Assembly: GCA_029262775.1 (NCBI GenBank)
Contig: JAJCYR010000019.1
Location: 1 to 45,762, forward strand
Source of the DNA: Bacteroidota bacterium
GTDB lineage: Bacteria > Bacteroidota > Rhodothermia > Rhodothermales > UBA10348
Reading direction: 5' to 3'
DNA: 45,762 bases
Shown here piece after piece: positions 42,754-45,762 of the stretch. How positions within the stretch are numbered: position 1 is the stretch's first letter; the number at the start of each line of letters is the position of its first letter. The notes under the pieces are model-generated. The model was not told the DNA's origin. It saw only the letters and a list, made by a program, of their open reading frames with translations, and searched no databases. Made by a program: the position numbers and the translations under genes.

Positions 42754-44655
42754 ATGCCATCAGATTCCCTGTTGCCCCACATCATGCGTTCCGAAGCCGC
42801 TGAGCCGGCTTTCGTCGAGCTTGACGCTATGGGTTGCGTCATGGATCAGAACGAGCGGGCCGAACGGAATTGGCGCTGGCGGATCGGAGCCCGCCCGCCC
42901 GAGGACATCCTGTGGACACTCTCGACCATGCGCGGCCAGTACGCCCGCGATGACGAAACCATTACGCTGCCCATTGTCCAGAACGGACTACACGTCACGG
43001 TCATGCCCAAGGCCGAGGGTGAAGGATGGTTCCTGTTCGGCGAGGGCAATGCACACGCGGACGGCGCCACTCTGGGTGTTGCCCCCCCGGATCCGGCTGA
43101 CGAACTCCGAGAACTGGCTACATCTTGCTTCGATGCGCACATTTTCAGGGACGGTGCGGTCGAGCTGTTCTCTCGCCAAACGGAGGCCCAAAGCGTGGCT
43201 ATCTATGAACGAACCCATCCTGGCAGCACGTCTCTGGAGCGCACAGCCACCGTCACAGCCACCGCCACGACCGCGGCCGATCCTTTTGCGGACCTGCCAC
43301 CACGGGCCAGGCCAGGCCAAATGGAGTCCCTACCGGCGTACACAGAAGGTCGCATGCGCCTGGTTTCGCTCCGGGATCGGTATGGAGTGAGCGCCCAGCT
43401 CGTATTTATCTGGCCGGCGTCCCATCTCACCTGCGATGTACAGGAGCTGGAAAAGCTCGCTGAATTTTACCAGCACCTGCACGCATGGCTTCGTACCGGC
43501 AACGTACACGCTCATGCCGCCGACGTCATCGACGATGCCCTTTTCGGATACCGGCTTGGAGAAGACGGGGAGCGCCAGTATGCATTCGTCACCCGTCAAA
43601 TTGAAAATCTCACTGGAAGAAGTCGGGACATGTTGCTTATGGGTCAATACGGGTGGATGCAGCGCATGGTGCACGCCGATGACGCATCGCTCGTCAGGGC
43701 GCATCATGCCAACCTGGCCGCTGGAAATGAGTCCCGTGTGACGTACCGGGTGATCCTTCCCGAAAATGGGTTCCGCTGGCTGCAGGAGTTCGCATCGCCC
43801 CGAATAGGGGGGCAATCTGAGACGATGATGTACGGAATTCTCTCCGACGTAACCGAGAGGAAGGAGGCGGATCTCATGATGCAGCAGGCCCGGCAGGAAG
43901 CCGAAGTGGTTGCCAGCGCCCGCACATCGTTTGTGGCGACCATGAGCCACGAAATAAGGACGCCGCTCGGCGCGCTGAATGGGTATGCCCAGCTGCTTGC
44001 GCGAGAATGCGAGGAGTTTGAAGAAAAAAGCGGTCAGAGGCTGCCGGAGCAGGTACACGAATTCATAGATGGCATTGGCGAGCGTTCCCAGAAAGTGCTC
44101 GTCCTGGTGCAGGATCTGTTCGATCTGTCGCAGCTTGAAATGGGGCAGGTGCGCTTGCGGCAGAATCGCGTCAATGTGGCGCCCATCCTGCAGCGTGTTG
44201 CCGATCGGATGGAGCCGCTGCTCGACGGCCGGGACATCCGCCTCGTGCTGGAACTGGACGCCTCCCGGTACGATGTCCAGGGCGATGCCCGCCGCATTGA
44301 GCAGGTATTGGAGAATCTGGCATCGAACGCATCGAAATTCACCGAGACGGGTAGCATTCACATGAAGGCGGAGGTATGCGACGCGCGCGTTGCCATCAGC
44401 GTGCGGGATACCGGTATCGGGATCTCGCCGTCGTACCTGGATCAGGTTTTCGACGCATATACCCAGGAAGATGCCTACATGAACCGGCGCTTTGAGGGCA
44501 CCGGCCTTGGACTTGCCCTTTCAAAACGACTGCTCGATCTGATGGGAGGTAGCATAGAGGTCGACAGCCGCCAGGGGGAGGGGGCGTGCTTTACCGTGTT
44601 TCTACCCCGTCCTCCCGGCGACGATTCTCCAGCGCGTATCGCACGTTCCGCTTGA
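42754..44655 (+). CDS. PAS-domain sensor histidine kinase (orphan)
   Basis: 633 residues from the ATG at 42754; starts at 42718 and 42784 are also possible. No membrane segments. An N-terminal region of about 250 residues looks like degenerate PAS/GAF-type sensing modules (FVELDAMGCVMDQNERAERNWRW at the start). A PAS domain at about 255-375 has FVTRQIENLTGRSRDM and GILSDVTERKEAD. The HisKA domain has His399 in FVATMSHEIRTPLGALNGYAQLL. The ATPase has IEQVLENLASNASKF, VRDTGIGIS and FEGTGLGLALSKRL. No response regulator is adjacent. The 3' end overlaps the convergent queG by 65 bases. Confidence 0.9.
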   Translation: MPSDSLLPHIMRSEAAEPAFVELDAMGCVMDQNERAERNWRWRIGARPPEDILWTLSTMRGQYARDDETITLPIVQNGLHVTVMPKAEGEGWFLFGEGNAHADGATLGVAPPDPADELRELATSCFDAHIFRDGAVELFSRQTEAQSVAIYERTHPGSTSLERTATVTATATTAADPFADLPPRARPGQMESLPAYTEGRMRLVSLRDRYGVSAQLVFIWPASHLTCDVQELEKLAEFYQHLHAWLRTGNVHAHAADVIDDALFGYRLGEDGERQYAFVTRQIENLTGRSRDMLLMGQYGWMQRMVHADDASLVRAHHANLAAGNESRVTYRVILPENGFRWLQEFASPRIGGQSETMMYGILSDVTERKEADLMMQQARQEAEVVASARTSFVATMSHEIRTPLGALNGYAQLLARECEEFEEKSGQRLPEQVHEFIDGIGERSQKVLVLVQDLFDLSQLEMGQVRLRQNRVNVAPILQRVADRMEPLLDGRDIRLVLELDASRYDVQGDARRIEQVLENLASNASKFTETGSIHMKAEVCDARVAISVRDTGIGISPSYLDQVFDAYTQEDAYMNRRFEGTGLGLALSKRLLDLMGGSIEVDSRQGEGACFTVFLPRPPGDDSPARIARSA

Positions 44656-45574
44656 AACCTTCAAACTTGGTCCGCTTGACCGGGTTTTTCCGGAACTGCT
44701 CCCGAAAGGCATTGAGGTCCATCTCGTCCCATGCTTCCAGCGATGTGGAGTACATGCCCGGCCGCGGCGCATAGCGCGGCTCGCGCGTCGGTTTGCTGAA
44801 CTTGTTCCAGGGACACACTTCCTGGCAGATGTCGCATCCGAAGATCCAGTTTCCGTGGCCGCGGCGGATGTCCCGGGGAACGTCGTCTCCCCGGTGCTCG
44901 ATCGTGGTATAGGAAATGCATTTCGATGCATCGACCGAATAAGGCCTGAAAATGGCGTCTGTAGGGCAGGCGTCGAGGCAGCGTGTGCAGGAACCGCAGT
45001 AATCCGTTGCCGGATCGTCAGGCGGCAGTTCGAGATCCACGATCAACTCGCCAATGAAAAACCAGGACCCGGCCTCGCGGCTGATCAGGTTGGTATGCTT
45101 GCCAATCCAGCCGAGCCCGGAGCGCTGCGCCCAGACTTTGTCCATGACGGGAGCCGAGTCCACGAAGGCCCGGCCCTCAACGGCGCCCGCCTCTTCGCGC
45201 AGGCATTCGAACAGCTCAAACAGCCGCTCTTTCATGACAAAGTGGTAGTCTTCTCCTGATGCATATCGACTGATGCGGCCCATGGAGGGATCAGAGGGCG
45301 GCAGATCCTCGTCATGCAGGTAATTGTGCAGCACCGAAATGACGGTCTGGGCACCCGGTACGAGACGGCTCGGATCGATCCGCTTTTCGAAGTGTCCCGT
45401 CATCCAGTTCATGCTGGCGTGGCGGTCCTTTGAGAGCCACTCCTCGAGACGCGTGGCCTCCTCATCGAGCTTGACGGCGCGGGCGACGCCACACGCTTCA
45501 AAACCAAGCCGGATGGCGTGCTGTTTCAGCACCGATTTGAGTTGGTAGGGGAGCTCGCGCAGAGCGTCAGGCAT
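44591..45574 (-). CDS. queG: Epoxyqueuosine reductase
   Basis: 327 residues. Reduces epoxyqueuosine to queuosine in the wobble base of certain tRNAs, using cobalamin and two 4Fe-4S clusters. The N-terminal DUF1730 domain has GFEACGVARAV and MNWMTGHFEKRIDPSRLVPGAQTVISVL. Also visible are the active-site segment RAFVDSAPVMDKVWAQRSGLGWIGKHTNLI and cluster motifs CGSCTRCLDACPTDAI and CDICQEVCPWNKF. The C-terminus lacks the HEAT-like extension of some homologs. Starts 26 bases after the stop of the upstream partial gene, with which it may be co-transcribed. Confidence 0.95.
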   Translation of the reverse strand: MPDALRELPYQLKSVLKQHAIRLGFEACGVARAVKLDEEATRLEEWLSKDRHASMNWMTGHFEKRIDPSRLVPGAQTVISVLHNYLHDEDLPPSDPSMGRISRYASGEDYHFVMKERLFELFECLREEAGAVEGRAFVDSAPVMDKVWAQRSGLGWIGKHTNLISREAGSWFFIGELIVDLELPPDDPATDYCGSCTRCLDACPTDAIFRPYSVDASKCISYTTIEHRGDDVPRDIRRGHGNWIFGCDICQEVCPWNKFSKPTREPRYAPRPGMYSTSLEAWDEMDLNAFREQFRKNPVKRTKFEGFKRNVRYALENRRREDGVETR

Positions 45575-45600
45575 TACGGGCTGTTACGTAGAGGCGGGCA

Positions 45601-45762
45601 TCAGCGGTTGGGAAACAACAACCGCGAGCAGTCAAATGGCACACTTTCCACGCGGTGGGTTTCCTTGCACTCTTCTCCCTTGCCTTTGGGGCAGGGCGTG
45701 GTGATGGCCTCGGCATCGACCGTGAACTGCTCGGGGCTGAGACCAGCTGCAAGGTAGTATGC
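45601..45762 (-). CDS. C-terminal 53 residues of a protein cut by the window edge
   Basis: On the minus strand the frame is open from the right edge to a TGA at 45601-45603, reading AYYLAAGLSPEQFTVDAEAI, then a Cys-Lys-Gly-rich stretch with two Cys eight residues apart, then THRVESVPFDCSRLLFPNR. The helix YYLAAGLSPEQF followed by a late HRVE strand loosely resembles the end of an OmpA-like peptidoglycan-binding domain (usually RRVE), with a Cys-rich loop. That is a weak guess; the missing part would decide. It precedes queG on the same strand by 26 bases. Confidence 0.55.
   Translation of the reverse strand, partial: AYYLAAGLSPEQFTVDAEAITTPCPKGKGEECKETHRVESVPFDCSRLLFPNR

Noticed and set aside
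45567-45752. Short minus-strand open frame near the right edge
   Set aside because: The same strand in another frame gives a natural protein end with a stop at 45601, while this frame gives an Arg/Pro-rich product.

Overview
The window reads as a chromosomal segment of a GC-rich, aerobic bacterium from the Bacteroidota/Rhodothermota side of the tree (Rhodothermales-like). I infer this from gene content: a short RpoD-type sigma factor without region 1.1, many lipoproteins and large secreted beta-rich proteins, the folP-cdaA pair, GH3-family and choice-of-anchor B proteins, few strong Shine-Dalgarno sequences and frequent GTG/TTG starts. There is no rRNA, CRISPR array, intact insertion sequence or clear prophage. 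Genes are dense, and no stretch over 300 bases lacks a gene or an annotated element.

Layout. 1-2228 (-): the N-terminal part of a large secreted SdrD_B/DUF11 protein that runs off the left edge. 2441-5542 (+): a compact four-gene operon with 4-base overlaps: a membrane protein with a degenerate GGDEF domain, phosphopentomutase, and two EutN/CcmL-type microcompartment vertex proteins. 5550-7916 (-): folP, cdaA (c-di-AMP synthase) and pcm. 8037-13685 (+): GH3 protein, primary sigma factor, small membrane protein, RqcH/NFACT protein and UppP. 13764-20967 (+): NtrC-type regulator, EcsC protein, Der GTPase, NuoI-like ferredoxin, a small unknown protein, HolA, an ECF sigma factor and its putative anti-sigma factor. 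The anti-sigma gene is followed directly by tRNA-Val(CAC), then two repeat units that each carry the tRNA 3' end, a hairpin and a shared 13-base block.

21324-25490 (-): an Ala/Ser-rich lipoprotein and a NarL-type response regulator overlapping its PAS histidine kinase. 25531-25657 (+) is a decayed Ser/Thr kinase 5' remnant. 25739-29656 (+): YtcJ-like amidohydrolase lipoprotein, secreted unknown protein and L-serine dehydratase. 29769-36807: two paralogous secreted FG-GAP plus choice-of-anchor B (LVIVD) proteins on +, flanking a di-heme cytochrome c peroxidase/MauG-type lipoprotein and an FN3 lipoprotein on -. 36869-44655 (+): divergent MEMO protein, DUF2520 oxidoreductase-like protein, helical unknown, cyclophilin lipoprotein, LysS, MFS transporter and an orphan histidine kinase. 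44591-45762 (-): QueG and the C-terminal end of a further gene.

The strongest leads for new biology are three. First, the anchor-B / di-heme enzyme locus, where both paralogs keep five regularly spaced histidine motifs that could line a propeller axis. Second, the deoB operon with two vertex proteins and no shell hexamer in view. Third, the tRNA-tail repeat, which resembles in layout the rtT repeats after E. coli tyrT. In-frame 12- and 18-bp tandem repeats inside conserved housekeeping genes are a recurring feature.
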